Counted from the stretch's first letter, positions 36,117 to 45,986 are shown. The stretch: 64,000 bases of DNA from Ectothiorhodospira mobilis (GCF_900114895.1 NZ_FOUO01000012.1:1-64000); one strand, 5' to 3'. Program-made: numbers and translations. Notes: generated from the letters alone by a model not told the origin.

Positions 36117-38378
36117 ATGAACAGCAAGGCTGAAGACAACGTCGTGGCCTTCCGGGCCGCCACCCGCGCCGGGGGGGCGGCCTCCCCCCGGGAGGTGGTG
36201 GGTTACTGTCGCAACCTGGCCATGGGCCACGTGCAGCCCTTGCTGCAGGAGATGCTGGACAAGGCGGATGACGCCCTCTTCCGGCTCGCCGACAAGGCCG
36301 AGGACAACCGCACCCAGACCGCCTATTTCGAGGCCATGCGGGCCCTCAGAAGGCAGCGTTCCACCGTGGAGAGCGAATACGCCACGCAGCTGGCCCGTAC
36401 CTTCGATGCCCTGCTCCTGCCCCCGGGAAAGGCGGGGCCCGCCGATCCCGCCCAGGCGCAGCCCCAGGGGCTCACCCTGGTGGGCAGCGACGAGCTGGAG
36501 GAGAACCTGGCGGTGGAGGGCATGGCGGGCAAGGTGCGGCGTACCCACCAGACGGCGCTTTACGGCATCGGGCACCGCCTGGCCCATGTGCTGCAGCGTC
36601 CGCCCCCGGACGAGGCGGGGCATCCCCTGGATCCGGAGACCTTCTGCCAGGCCTTCCGCGAGGCCCTGCGGGCCCTGGATCTGGAGATCCGCATCCGCCT
36701 GGTGATCCTCAAGCTCTTCGATCAGCACGTGGCCTCGCGGCTGGGGCCCCTGTACGAGGAGGTGAACGCCTATCTCGTGGGCCGGGGGATCCTGCCGGAC
36801 CTGCGCCAGGGGCCGGCGCCCCGGGCCAGCGGGCCGTCCCGGGAGGGGGCTGCCGCGTCCTCCACCGGGCCGGGGCCGGAGGAGGAAGGCGGTGGGGAAG
36901 GGGATCTGGTGGCCCTGTTGCAACGTCTGGCCCGGCCCCGTCCTGGCGGGGGCGCCGCGGCGGGGGGCGTCCCCGGCGGCACCTTTGGCCAGGGCTCGCC
37001 TGCCGGCGGGGCCGTGGCCGATGCCCCGGCCCTGGCCGCCGCCCTCTCCCACCTGGCGGCGGACGAGCCCATCCCCGGGGCGCAGCTCAAGGGAGCGGTG
37101 ATGGGGGCCCTGGATCCCGGCGGCGGCCGCGCCGTGGCCCTGAGCGGCGTGGATGAATCGGCCATCGACATCGTCGCCATGCTGTTCGACTTCATCCTCG
37201 ACGATCCCACCCTGCCGGCCCCGGCGCGGGCCCTCATCGGCCGCTTGCAGATCCCGGTGCTGAAGGTGGCCGTGCTGGACAAGTCCTTCTTCAGCCAGCG
37301 CCGGCATCCGGTGCGCCGCTTCCTCAGCGCCCTCTCCCGGGTCGATGTGGCCTGGTGGGAGGAGGGGGGCGACGGGCGTCTGCAGGACCTGGTGGAGGGG
37401 CTGGTGAGCGCCTCCGATGGGGATGCCACCGCCTTTGCCGAGGCCCTGGAGGCCCTTCAGGCGCTGCAGGAGGCGGCCCGGGCGGCGGCGGATCGCGAAG
37501 AGGCCTCCACCACCCGGGCCGTGCAGGACCGGGATCGGGCCCTGCTTACCCGGGGGATGGCCGAGGAGGCGGTGGCCCGGGTGATGGAAGGCCGGCCCCT
37601 GCCGCCGCCGGTGGAGGCCTTCCTCCAGGGGGCCTGGAGGGACCTGCTGATGGACATCGCGCGCCGGGAGGGGCAGGGCGGTGAGGACTGGCAGCAGGCC
37701 CTGAACGTGGCCTCGCTGCTGGTCTGGAGCCTGGCGCCCAAGCCGGATCCCCAGGCCCGGGAACAGCTCAGGCATCTCCTGCCCACCCTGCTCCGGGGGC
37801 TCGAGGAGGGGATGCAGCGCCTGGACCTGCCCGCGGCGGAGCGGCGGGCCCTGCTGGACCTGCTGGCGCGGGAGCATGCCCGCCTGGTGCGGCGGTCGGA
37901 GCCCCCCGAAGGGGATGCGGACAAGGCCGCCGAGGCGGGCGGCGGGACCGTGTCCGCACCCCAAGTGGCGTCCGGGCCCGTGCCGGCCGATGGGCGCAGC
38001 TTCATGGCCCGCAAGGTGGAGGAGATCAACCGGCGCATCTCCGAGGGCCGGTTCACCCTGCCCGGGGAGAGCGATCCCGCAGAGGGGGGCGTGGAGGACC
38101 TGCACGCCATGACCGCCCGGGAGCTGGAGGAGGGGACCTGGCTGGAGCACCGGGCGGAGGACGAGGCGCAACCGGTGCGCATGAAGCTCTCCTGGAAGAG
38201 CCTCATCAGCGGCCGTTATCTCTTCGTCGATGCCCGCGGGCTGAAGGTGCGGGAGATGGATGCCACCTCCCTGGCGGCGGCCTTTCGCGCGGGGCGCGCC
38301 CGCATCGCCGAGCACACCCCGGTGTTCGAACGCGCCATCGGCAGCCTCATGCAGCGACTGGAGGCGGATCCGGACTGA
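36117..38378 (+). CDS. DUF1631 family protein
   Basis: A large cytoplasmic protein of unknown function, sometimes mislabelled thymidine phosphorylase. The 753-residue product shows the DUF1631 features: an N-terminal helical region (LLQEMLDKADDALFRLADKAEDN), a low-complexity Gly/Ala/Pro linker (about 240-305), a middle domain with IDIVAMLFDFILDDPTLPAPARALIGRLQIP, and a C-terminal domain with KLSWKSLISGRYLFVDARG. The ATG at 36117 gives the family start; the frame is open to 36048. Divergent neighbour is an HDOD gene, suggesting a shared signalling role (inference). Confidence 0.86.
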   Translation: MNSKAEDNVVAFRAATRAGGAASPREVVGYCRNLAMGHVQPLLQEMLDKADDALFRLADKAEDNRTQTAYFEAMRALRRQRSTVESEYATQLARTFDALLLPPGKAGPADPAQAQPQGLTLVGSDELEENLAVEGMAGKVRRTHQTALYGIGHRLAHVLQRPPPDEAGHPLDPETFCQAFREALRALDLEIRIRLVILKLFDQHVASRLGPLYEEVNAYLVGRGILPDLRQGPAPRASGPSREGAAASSTGPGPEEEGGGEGDLVALLQRLARPRPGGGAAAGGVPGGTFGQGSPAGGAVADAPALAAALSHLAADEPIPGAQLKGAVMGALDPGGGRAVALSGVDESAIDIVAMLFDFILDDPTLPAPARALIGRLQIPVLKVAVLDKSFFSQRRHPVRRFLSALSRVDVAWWEEGGDGRLQDLVEGLVSASDGDATAFAEALEALQALQEAARAAADREEASTTRAVQDRDRALLTRGMAEEAVARVMEGRPLPPPVEAFLQGAWRDLLMDIARREGQGGEDWQQALNVASLLVWSLAPKPDPQAREQLRHLLPTLLRGLEEGMQRLDLPAAERRALLDLLAREHARLVRRSEPPEGDADKAAEAGGGTVSAPQVASGPVPADGRSFMARKVEEINRRISEGRFTLPGESDPAEGGVEDLHAMTARELEEGTWLEHRAEDEAQPVRMKLSWKSLISGRYLFVDARGLKVREMDATSLAAAFRAGRARIAEHTPVFERAIGSLMQRLEADPD

Positions 38379-38382
38379 GGCA

Positions 38383-38399
38383 GGGGGGCTCAGCCCCCC
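38383..38399. terminator. GC hairpin between convergent DUF1631 and proS genes
   Basis: GGGGGGCT and AGCCCCCC pair perfectly around a single base and contain the proS stop codon. No T-run is present on either strand. It may act as a weak bidirectional terminator or protect 3' ends. Confidence 0.4.
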
Positions 38400-40108
38400 G
38401 TGCGCTGGCGCAGGAAGTCCACCAGTTCCGTCAGGGGGACCAGGCTGGCCTCTGCGTCCCGGCGGCCCTTGTATTCCGCCTGGCCGGCGTCCAGCCCCTT
38501 TTCCCCCAGCACCACCCGGTGGGGGATGCCGATGAGTTCCATGTCCGCGAACATGACCCCCGGGCGGGCGCCCCGGTCGTCGTAGAGCACCTCCAGCCCC
38601 GCCGCGCACAGTTGTTCGTAGAGGGTATCGGCGGCCTCCCGCAGGCGCTGGGACTTGTGGGCGTTGATGGGGCACAGGGCCACCTGGAAGGGGGCCAGGG
38701 CGTCGGGCCAGACGATGCCCCGGTCGTCGTGGTTCTGCTCGATGGCGGCGGCCACCACCCGGGAGACGCCGATGCCGTAGCAGCCCATGGTGATCACCTG
38801 GCTGCGGCCCTGCTCGTCCAGCACCGTGGCCTCCAGGGCGCGGCTGTACTTGTCCCCCAGCTGGAAGATGTGTCCCACCTCGATGCCGCGGCGGATGCGC
38901 AGCCGGCCCTGGCCGTCGGGGCTGGGATCCCCCTCCACCACGTTGCGCAGGTCCGCCACCGGCGGCAGGGGGGTGTCCCGGTCCCAGTTGACGCCGAACA
39001 GGTGACGGTCGTCCTGGTTGGCGCCGGCGGTGAAATCGCTCATGAGGGCGACGCTGCGGTCCACCACGCAGGGGATGGGCAGGTTCACCGGTCCCAGGGA
39101 GCCGGGGCCGGCACCGATGGCGGCGCGGATCTCCGCCTCGGAGGCCATGCGCAGGGGCGCGGCCACCTGGGGCAGCTTCTCCGCCTTGAGGGGGTTGAGC
39201 TCGTGGTCACCGCGCACCACCAGGGCCACCAGCTGGGTGTGCATCTCCTCCGCCGCGGCCACCACCAGGGTCTTGATCGTCTTCTCCACCGGCAGGCCGT
39301 GGTCCCGGGTGAGGTCGGCGATGGTGCGCACCCCGGGGGTGTCCACCATGCGCATGGCCTCGGTGGGGGCCGGGCGCTCCTGGGTGGCGGGGCGGGCCTC
39401 GGCCAGTTCCACGTTGGCGGCATAGTCGCTGCCATCGGAGAAGGCGATGGCGTCCTCGCCGGAATCCGCCAGCACGTGGAACTCATGGGATGCCTGCCCG
39501 CCGATGGCGCCGGTGTCCGCCTGCACGGCGCGAAAATCCAGGCCGCAGCGCTGGAAGATGCGGCTATAGGCCGTGTACATGGCCTCGTAGGTGTGCTGCA
39601 GGCTCTCGGCGTCGGCGTGGAAGGAGTAGGCGTCCTTCATGATGAACTCCCGCGCCCGCATGACGCCGAAGCGGGGCCGGATCTCGTCGCGGAACTTGGT
39701 CTGGATCTGGTAGAGGTTCAGGGGCAACTGGCGGTAGCTATTGATCTCCCGGCGCACCAGGTCGGTGATCACCTCCTCGTGGGTGGGCCCGAAGCAGAAG
39801 TCGCGCTCGTGGCGGTCCTTCAGGCGCAGCAGCTCGGGCCCGTACTGGTCCCAGCGCCCCGACTCCTGCCACAGCTCCGCCGGCTGCACCGCCGGCATGA
39901 GCAGTTCCAGGGCCCCGGCGCGGTTCATCTCCTCGCGCACGATGGCCTCCACCCGGCGCAGTACCCGCAGCCCCAGGGGCATCCAGTTGTACAGGCCGGA
40001 GGCCAGGCGGCGGATGTAGCCGGCCCGGAGCATGAGCTGGTGGCTGACGATCTCGGCGTCCGCCGGGGTCTCTTTCAGGGTCGTCAGGGGGAATTGGGAT
40101 ACACGCAT
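38390..40108 (-). CDS. proS: Prolyl-tRNA synthetase
   Basis: Class II synthetase of the bacterial type, with an inserted editing domain (about residues 225-395) that removes mischarged alanine. The 572-residue protein begins [20 protein letters not shown], the conserved N-terminus, and has motif 2 in [26 protein letters not shown] and motif 3 in [20 protein letters not shown]. Length equals E. coli ProS. Upstream in-frame codons to 40156 lie in the intergenic region and are rejected. Confidence 0.98.
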   Translation of the reverse strand: MRVSQFPLTTLKETPADAEIVSHQLMLRAGYIRRLASGLYNWMPLGLRVLRRVEAIVREEMNRAGALELLMPAVQPAELWQESGRWDQYGPELLRLKDRHERDFCFGPTHEEVITDLVRREINSYRQLPLNLYQIQTKFRDEIRPRFGVMRAREFIMKDAYSFHADAESLQHTYEAMYTAYSRIFQRCGLDFRAVQADTGAIGGQASHEFHVLADSGEDAIAFSDGSDYAANVELAEARPATQERPAPTEAMRMVDTPGVRTIADLTRDHGLPVEKTIKTLVVAAAEEMHTQLVALVVRGDHELNPLKAEKLPQVAAPLRMASEAEIRAAIGAGPGSLGPVNLPIPCVVDRSVALMSDFTAGANQDDRHLFGVNWDRDTPLPPVADLRNVVEGDPSPDGQGRLRIRRGIEVGHIFQLGDKYSRALEATVLDEQGRSQVITMGCYGIGVSRVVAAAIEQNHDDRGIVWPDALAPFQVALCPINAHKSQRLREAADTLYEQLCAAGLEVLYDDRGARPGVMFADMELIGIPHRVVLGEKGLDAGQAEYKGRRDAEASLVPLTELVDFLRQRTGG

Positions 40109-40197
40109 GCGGACCATTCCAGGACATGGGGTGGATCGAGCACCACAATGTAGCATGAAGCCCCGGTCCGCGGCCCCGGTAGGTTGGAGAGGTGGTT

Positions 40198-40239
40198 TTG
40201 AAAAAGATCAACAGCTAGTATATTAGGTGGAACTAATAT
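40198..40239 (+). promoter_or_regulatory. RND operon promoter with palindromic operator-like site
   Basis: TTGAAA (40198-40203) is followed by AT-rich DNA holding TATATT (40219-40224) and TATTAG (40221-40226), either of which may be the -10. Over them lies a perfect palindrome, ATATTAG (40220-40226), N6, CTAATAT (40233-40239), with an imperfect extra CTAGTAT on the left. The AT content stands out from the surroundings. A repressor bound here would block the promoter. No regulator gene is adjacent. Confidence 0.58.
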
Positions 40240-40291
40240 TTCATCGGCCCCGCTGCGCATCGTGCCGGGGCCCGGGATCCGGAGTGCGTGC

Positions 40292-41338
40292 ATGTACAAG
40301 CGAGGCATTGGTTGGGGGCTGTTGGCCGTTCTCCTGGGGTTTGCCACCGGGGCGTGGGCCGCGGAGGAACTGGAAACGGCCACCGCCCAGGTGCAAACCC
40401 TGCCCGCGGAGCAGGTCCTGGACGGACAGGTGGAGGCGGTCCAGCAGGCCACGGTCTCCGCCCAGACCAGCGGCCGGGTGGTGGAGGTGATCTACGACGT
40501 GGACGACTTCGTGCAGGCCGGGGACCTGCTCCTGCGCCTGCGGGATACGGAGCAGCGGGCCCGCCTGGAACAGGCGGAGGCGGCCCTGCGGGAGGCCCGG
40601 GCCCGTTTCGAGGAGGCCCGGGCCGAGTATGTCCGCATCGAGGGGATCTTCGAACGCCAGCTCATCTCCCGCGCCGAGATGGACCGGGCCACCGCCGCCC
40701 TGGAGTCGGCCCGGGCGCGGCTGGAATCGGCCCGGGCCGCCCGCGAGGAGGCCCAGGAGCAGTTGGAGTACACCCGGGTGCGGGCCCCCTACGCGGGCAT
40801 TGTGACCCAGCGTCACGTGGAGGTGGGGGAGACCGTCAACCCCGGCCAGCCCCTCATGTCCGGGCTCTCCCTGGAGACCCTGCGGGTGGTGGCGCAGGTG
40901 CCGCAGCGCTTTATCCAGGCCGTGCGCGCGCATGACCAGGCCCGCATCCTGTTGCAGGACGGGCGCCGCGTGGAGGCCCGTGCACTCACCTTCTTCCCCT
41001 ATGCCGATCCCCGTTCCGCCACCTTCCGTGTACGCGCCCGCCTGCCGGAGGGGGTGCCGGGGCTGTTCCCGGGCATGTTCGTGAAGGTGGCCTTCCAGAT
41101 GGGGGAGCGCAGCTGCCTGGTGGTGCCCGCCCCGGCCCTGGTGCGGCGCAGTGAGCTGGCGGCGGTGTACGTGGTGGACGATGAGGGCGGGATCCGGCTG
41201 CGCCAGGTGCGTCCCGGACGCCACGTGGACGACGGCCAGGTGGAGATCCTGGCGGGGCTGGAGCCCGGTGAACGGGTGGCCCTGGATCCGGTGGCCGCCG
41301 GCCTCGCCCTCCAGGAGCAGCGGGAGGCGGCGCGATGA
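40292..41338 (+). CDS. RND efflux periplasmic adaptor (membrane fusion) protein
   Basis: Links an inner-membrane RND pump to the outer-membrane channel. The 348-residue precursor has a signal peptide ending GAWA (cleavage near residue 24), a lipoyl/barrel-sandwich half (VSAQTSGRVVEVIYDVDDFVQAGDLLLRL), an Ala/Glu/Arg-rich coiled-coil hairpin (about 88-160), the second lipoyl half (VRAPYAGIVTQRHVEVGETV) and beta-barrel and membrane-proximal domains. ATG 40292 has GGAG seven bases upstream. The stop overlaps the permease start (ATGA). Confidence 0.93.
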   Translation: MYKRGIGWGLLAVLLGFATGAWAAEELETATAQVQTLPAEQVLDGQVEAVQQATVSAQTSGRVVEVIYDVDDFVQAGDLLLRLRDTEQRARLEQAEAALREARARFEEARAEYVRIEGIFERQLISRAEMDRATAALESARARLESARAAREEAQEQLEYTRVRAPYAGIVTQRHVEVGETVNPGQPLMSGLSLETLRVVAQVPQRFIQAVRAHDQARILLQDGRRVEARALTFFPYADPRSATFRVRARLPEGVPGLFPGMFVKVAFQMGERSCLVVPAPALVRRSELAAVYVVDDEGGIRLRQVRPGRHVDDGQVEILAGLEPGERVALDPVAAGLALQEQREAAR

Positions 41339-44300
41339 GCGAGCAGCGGTCAGAGGCCCCGCTGGGCATCTCCGGGCGCATTGCCCGGGCCTTTCTCACC
41401 TCCCAGATCACGCCGCTGCTGGCCCTTTTGGGACTGCTCATGGGGGTGTTCGCCCTGATGGTGACGCCCCGGGAGGAGGAGCCCCAGATCGATGTCACCT
41501 TCGCCAACGTCTTCATCCCCTTCCCGGGGGCCTCGGTGGAGGAGGTGGAGCAGCTGGTGAGCGTCCCCGCCCAGCAGGTGCTCTCGGAGATCGAGGGGCT
41601 GGAGCATGTCTATTCCGTATCCCGGCCGGGCATGTCTGTGCTCAGCGTCCAGTATGAGGTGGGTGAGCCGCGTACCGATGCCCTGGTGCGCCTGTACAAC
41701 CAGATCCAGTCCAACCGGGACTGGTTCCCGCCGGGTCTGGGGGTGGGGGAGCCCATCGTCAAGCCCAAGGGGATCGACGACGTCCCCATCGTCACCTTCA
41801 CCCTGTGGACCCGGGACCCGCAGCGGGGCGGCCACGAGCTGCAGCGGGTGGCCCACGCCCTGGAGACGGAGCTCAAGCGCATCCCCGGCACCCGGGACGT
41901 GTACACCATCGGCGGGCCGGACCACGTGGTGCGGGTCCTCCTGGACCCGCAGCGGGTGGCGGGCTACGGTCTGGCCCTGGAGGACCTGAGGCGGGCCCTG
42001 CAGGCGGCCAACCAGTCCCGGGATGCCGGCGCCCTGGTGCGGGGCAACGCCGAGATCCCGGTGCAGGCGGGCACCTTCCTCACCACCCCCGATGAGGTGG
42101 CCGGTCTCGTCGTCGGGGTGCACGACGGCAACCCGGTCTACCTCGGCGACGTGGCCGAGGTGCGGCAGGGGCCGGACAGCCCTGAGCGCTACGTGCGCAT
42201 GGGCTTTGGCGCGGCCCATCCCGGTGCGAACCCGGCCCATACCGAACCGGCGGTGACCCTGGCGGTGGCCAAGCAGCCGGGGACCAACGCCGTGGACATC
42301 GCCGACCGGCTCGTGCAGCGCATGGAGACCCTGCGCGCCACCCACATCCCCGAGGGGGTGGAGGTGACCCTCACCCGCAACTACGGCAAGACGGCCAATG
42401 ACAAGGCCAGCAAGCTGATCCAGAAGCTGATCCTGGCCACCGCCTCGGTGGTGATCCTGGTCTGGCTGGCCCTGGGCTGGCGCGAGGCCCTCATCGTGGG
42501 CACCGCCGTGGTCATCACCCTGGCCATCACCCTGTTCGCCTCCTGGGCCTACGGCTTCACCCTGAACCGGGTCTCCCTGTTCGCCCTCATCTTCTCCATC
42601 GGCATCCTGGTGGACGACGCCATCGTCGTGGTGGAGAACATCCACCGCCACCTGCAAAGGGGCGCGCAGGGCCTGCGCGAGGCCATCCCCCGGGCGGTGG
42701 ACGAGGTGGGCGGGCCCACCATCCTGGCCACCTTCACCGTCATCGCGGCGCTGCTGCCCATGGCCTTCGTCAGCGGCCTCATGGGGCCCTACATGAGCCC
42801 CATCCCCATCAACGCCAGCATGGGGATGCTCATCTCCCTGGGGGTGGCCTACGTGGTCACCCCCTGGATGACCTACAAGCTGCTGCGCCGCCAGGCCGAG
42901 TCCTCCACCCCGGCCCAGGGGGGCGCCGGGACCCATAACGACGAGGGCGCCGGGCGCTGGATGCAGGCCATGGCGGAGCGGGGTCTTGGCCCCTTCCTGC
43001 GGGGGCGGGGCGCCGGCGCGCGCCGCCTGGGGCTCTATGGCGGCATGATCCTGCTGATCCTGCTGGCGCTGTCCCTGGTCTACGTACAGGCGGTGGTGCT
43101 CAAGATGCTGCCCTTCGACAACAAGTCGGAGTTCCAGGTGGTGGTGGAGATGCCCGAGGGCACGAGCCTGGAGCGCACCACCCGCGTGCTGCAGGCCATG
43201 GGGGAACACCTGGCCACGGTGCCCGAGGTGCGGGACTACCAGATCTACGCCGGGGATGCCTCGCCCATCAACTTCAACGGCCTGGTGCGCCAGTACTACC
43301 TGCGGGAGGGCAGCCACCTGGGGGATATCCAGGTGAACCTGGTGGACAAGAAGCACCGGGAGCGCAAGAGCCACGACATCGCCCTGGAGGTGCGCGGGCC
43401 GCTGCAGGGCATCGCCGAGGCCCACGACGCCGTGGTGAAGGTGGTGGAGGTGCCCCCGGGGCCGCCGGTGCGCGCCCCCATCGTGGCCGAGGTCTACGGC
43501 CCCGACCGCGCCGGGCGCATGGAGGTGGCCCGCACCCTGGAGGCCATGTTCCGGGACACCCCCGGAGTGGTGGACGTGGACACCTCCCTGGAGCATGCCG
43601 GGCCGCGCTACATCCTGGAGGTGGACCGGGAGAAGGCCGCCCTGCTGGGGGTCTCCCAGTCGGCGGTGGCCGCCGCCGTGGACACGGTCCTGAGCGGGGA
43701 GGACGTGAGCTATCTCTTCGGGGGACACCACAAGTACGCCGTGCCCATCCGGCTGGAGTTCGCCGATGCCGACAAGGCCCGGCTCGACGCCGCCCTGGGC
43801 ATGGAGGTGCGCGCCCGGGACGGGGGCCTGGTGCCCCTGTCCGAGCTGGTGCGGGTGGTGGACACCACCCGGGAGCGTGCCATCCAGCACAAGGACCTGC
43901 TGCCGGTGGTCTATGTCACCGGCGACATGGCCGGCCGCGTGGACAGCCCCCTCTATGGCATGTTCGACCTGGTGTTCGGTCTGGACGACCGGCCCGTGAT
44001 CCAGGGGCGGCCCCTGGAGCAGCGCTTCATCGCCCCGCCGGAGGACACCACCGGGTACGCGGTGAAATGGGACGGGGAATGGCAGATCACCTACGAGACC
44101 TTCCGCGACATGGGCCTGGCCTACTCCGTGGGGCTGGTGCTCATCTTCCTGCTGGTGGTGGCCCAGTTCCGCTCCTATGTGGTGCCCCTGATCATCATGG
44201 CCCCCATCCCGCTGACCATCATCGGCGTGATGCCCGGCCATGCCCTGCTGGGGGCGGAGTTCACCGCCACCTCCATGATCGGGATGATCGCCCTGGCGGG

Positions 44301-44592
44301 GATCATCGTGCGCAACTCCATCCTGCTGGTGGACTTCATCCATCACGAGACGGAGCGTGGCGTGGCCCTGGAGGATGCGGTGGTGCGGGCCGGGGCGGTG
44401 CGGGCCAAGCCCATCCTGCTCACCGGACTGGCGGCCATGATCGGTGCCGGCTTCATCCTGGACGACCCCATCTTCAGCGGGCTGGCCATCTCCCTAATCT
44501 TCGGGATCCTGGTCTCCACCCTGCTGACCCTGGTGGTGATCCCGGTGCTGTACTACAGCTACCTGCGCCGCCGCCGCCGGGCCCGGGCCTGA
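41335..44592 (+). CDS. RND efflux permease (AcrB/HAE-like)
   Basis: Proton-driven inner-membrane exporter; substrate unknown. The 1085-residue protein has the 12-segment RND layout: TM1 (about 25-45), a large periplasmic domain, TM2-TM6 (about 360-520), the second periplasmic domain and TM8-TM12 (about 920-1080). The proton-relay aspartates are in TM4, SIGILVDDAIVVVEN, typical of hydrophobe exporters and not the heavy-metal type. Translation is coupled to the adaptor. No outer-membrane factor gene is present, so a TolC-like protein elsewhere is presumably used. Confidence 0.93.
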   Translation: MSEQRSEAPLGISGRIARAFLTSQITPLLALLGLLMGVFALMVTPREEEPQIDVTFANVFIPFPGASVEEVEQLVSVPAQQVLSEIEGLEHVYSVSRPGMSVLSVQYEVGEPRTDALVRLYNQIQSNRDWFPPGLGVGEPIVKPKGIDDVPIVTFTLWTRDPQRGGHELQRVAHALETELKRIPGTRDVYTIGGPDHVVRVLLDPQRVAGYGLALEDLRRALQAANQSRDAGALVRGNAEIPVQAGTFLTTPDEVAGLVVGVHDGNPVYLGDVAEVRQGPDSPERYVRMGFGAAHPGANPAHTEPAVTLAVAKQPGTNAVDIADRLVQRMETLRATHIPEGVEVTLTRNYGKTANDKASKLIQKLILATASVVILVWLALGWREALIVGTAVVITLAITLFASWAYGFTLNRVSLFALIFSIGILVDDAIVVVENIHRHLQRGAQGLREAIPRAVDEVGGPTILATFTVIAALLPMAFVSGLMGPYMSPIPINASMGMLISLGVAYVVTPWMTYKLLRRQAESSTPAQGGAGTHNDEGAGRWMQAMAERGLGPFLRGRGAGARRLGLYGGMILLILLALSLVYVQAVVLKMLPFDNKSEFQVVVEMPEGTSLERTTRVLQAMGEHLATVPEVRDYQIYAGDASPINFNGLVRQYYLREGSHLGDIQVNLVDKKHRERKSHDIALEVRGPLQGIAEAHDAVVKVVEVPPGPPVRAPIVAEVYGPDRAGRMEVARTLEAMFRDTPGVVDVDTSLEHAGPRYILEVDREKAALLGVSQSAVAAAVDTVLSGEDVSYLFGGHHKYAVPIRLEFADADKARLDAALGMEVRARDGGLVPLSELVRVVDTTRERAIQHKDLLPVVYVTGDMAGRVDSPLYGMFDLVFGLDDRPVIQGRPLEQRFIAPPEDTTGYAVKWDGEWQITYETFRDMGLAYSVGLVLIFLLVVAQFRSYVVPLIIMAPIPLTIIGVMPGHALLGAEFTATSMIGMIALAGIIVRNSILLVDFIHHETERGVALEDAVVRAGAVRAKPILLTGLAAMIGAGFILDDPIFSGLAISLIFGILVSTLLTLVVIPVLYYSYLRRRRRARA

Positions 44593-44607
44593 TCTCCCGG
44601 GGGGATC
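44591..44607. terminator. GC hairpin between convergent RND and SDR genes
   Basis: GATCTCCC and GGGGGATC pair with one T-G wobble around one base, covering the RND stop codon and part of the SDR stop. No T-run. Probably a weak bidirectional terminator, or only a by-product of sequence composition. Confidence 0.33.
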
Positions 44608-45481
44608 AGCGGTGCTCGCCCCGGGAGACGGCGAGCATCACCCGGTCCATCCAGGGGTCGGGCAGCATCCGCTTCAGGACCACGAAGACCTGGGTGGGCA
44701 GGGTGACCCGGTAGCGGCTGCGGGGGCGGGGGTGTTCCAGGGCATGGATGAGCCGCCTCACCACCGCCTCCGGCGGCAGGGTGAACGGCGCCGCCGGGCC
44801 GCTCTTCGTCAGGCGCCGCTCGGCGGCGGCGTACTGTTCCCGGAAGGGGCTGCGCTCCCGCTGGATATGGGCCGTGAAGGCGGCGTGGGCATTGGCCCGG
44901 AAGCGGGAGGCGATGGGGCCGGGCTCAATGAGGCTCACGTGGATGCCGCTGCCCGTGAGTTCCATGCGCAGGGTGTCGGTGAGGCCCTCCAGGGCGAACT
45001 TGGAGCAGGTGTAGGCGCCGCGAAAGGGCAGGGCCACCCGGCCCAGCACGGAACTGTTCTGCACGATGCGGCCCGCCCCCTGGGCGCGCATCACCGGGAT
45101 CACCCGGTTGGTCAGCTCCAGCCAGCCCAGCAGGTTGGTCTCCAGCTGCGCCCGCAGGGCCTCCCGGGTCAGATCCTCCACCGCCCCCGGCTGGCCGTAG
45201 GCCCCGTTGTTGAACAGGGCATCCAGGGTGCCGCCGGTGGCCGCCAGCACCCGCTCCACCGCGGCCTGGATGGAGGCGCTGTCCTCCAGGTCCAGGGCCA
45301 GGGCGTCCTCCAGGCCCTCTTCCCGGAGCCGGGCCACGTCCTGCGCGCGGCGGGCGGTGGCGAACACCCGGTAGCCGCGCCGCCGCAGGGTGTGGGCCGC
45401 GCAGTGGCCGATGCCGGAGGAACAGCCGGTGATCAGGATGCTGCGGGTTGGGGTCAATGCGCTTCTCCCTGCCGGGATCAT
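44606..45481 (-). CDS. Short-chain dehydrogenase/reductase
   Basis: Classical SDR of unknown substrate, 291 residues. Visible are the cofactor motif TGCSSGIG near residue 16, LFNNGAYGQPG near residue 90, the catalytic Ser in QNSSVLGRV and YTCSK for the Tyr-Lys pair. The C-terminal extension (about 200-291) is longer than in minimal SDRs and resembles the group acting on hydrophobic alcohols. The ATG at 45481 is the first sensible start; the frame runs to 45607 through non-conserved sequence. Confidence 0.88.
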   Translation of the reverse strand: MIPAGRSALTPTRSILITGCSSGIGHCAAHTLRRRGYRVFATARRAQDVARLREEGLEDALALDLEDSASIQAAVERVLAATGGTLDALFNNGAYGQPGAVEDLTREALRAQLETNLLGWLELTNRVIPVMRAQGAGRIVQNSSVLGRVALPFRGAYTCSKFALEGLTDTLRMELTGSGIHVSLIEPGPIASRFRANAHAAFTAHIQRERSPFREQYAAAERRLTKSGPAAPFTLPPEAVVRRLIHALEHPRPRSRYRVTLPTQVFVVLKRMLPDPWMDRVMLAVSRGEHR

Positions 45482-45558
45482 GGGGTGAAGGGGGGGGTTG
45501 AAAATCGGGGGCGCGCCCCCACCATCGCAGCGGGAATCCACGCAGCGCCGCGAAGCGG

Positions 45559-45564
45559 TATACT
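45559..45564 (+). promoter_or_regulatory. Possible -10 hexamer of the fmdB-aspS region
   Basis: TATACT, five of six consensus, stands 123 bases before the zinc-ribbon gene. The -35 region is unconvincing. The predicted leader contains GC hairpins around GGGGCCCCGCCGGGGCCC (near 45616-45633). Confidence 0.33.
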
Positions 45565-45686
45565 GTGGGCCATCCGCTGCCCAAGTCGGGCGCCGGCCGC
45601 CCCGCATCCCCGCGGCGGGGCCCCGCCGGGGCCCTGCGGGTTCCCCTACCGGTTCATCCGACTGCGTCCATCACGGGAGAGTGAGC

Positions 45687-45986
45687 ATGCCCATTTACGA
45701 ATACGAGTGTAAAGCCTGCGGCCACCGCATGGAGGCCATCCAGAAGCTGTCCGATGTGCCGCTGGTGGATTGCCCGGCCTGCCAGGCCCCGGCCCTGACC
45801 AAGCTGGTGTCCTCGGCCGGATTCCGCCTGGGGGGCAGCGGCTGGTACGAGACCGATTTCAAGAAGGGCAATCAGCGCAACCTCAAGAAGGACAGTGACA
45901 GCGCCCCCGCATGCGCCGCGGGAGGCGACGGCGGCGGCAGCAGTTGCCCGGCCTGCCCCGCCGCATCCGGCACCGCATCCGGCTGA
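45687..45986 (+). CDS. FmdB-family zinc-ribbon protein
   Basis: Small putative regulatory protein of 99 residues. The N-terminal zinc ribbon (MPIYEYECKACGH, then DCPACQ) is the FmdB/CxxC_CXXC_SSSS domain. The tail is Gly/Ser-rich, with a second cysteine group (CAAGG...CPACP). The ATG follows GGGAGAGTGAGC. Adjacency to DUF502 and aspS is common in proteobacteria. Function unknown. Confidence 0.9.
   Translation: MPIYEYECKACGHRMEAIQKLSDVPLVDCPACQAPALTKLVSSAGFRLGGSGWYETDFKKGNQRNLKKDSDSAPACAAGGDGGGSSCPACPAASGTASG

Noticed and set aside
36117-38378. Annotation of the DUF1631 protein as thymidine phosphorylase
   Set aside because: None of the thymidine phosphorylase motifs are visible; the label is a known database carry-over for DUF1631.
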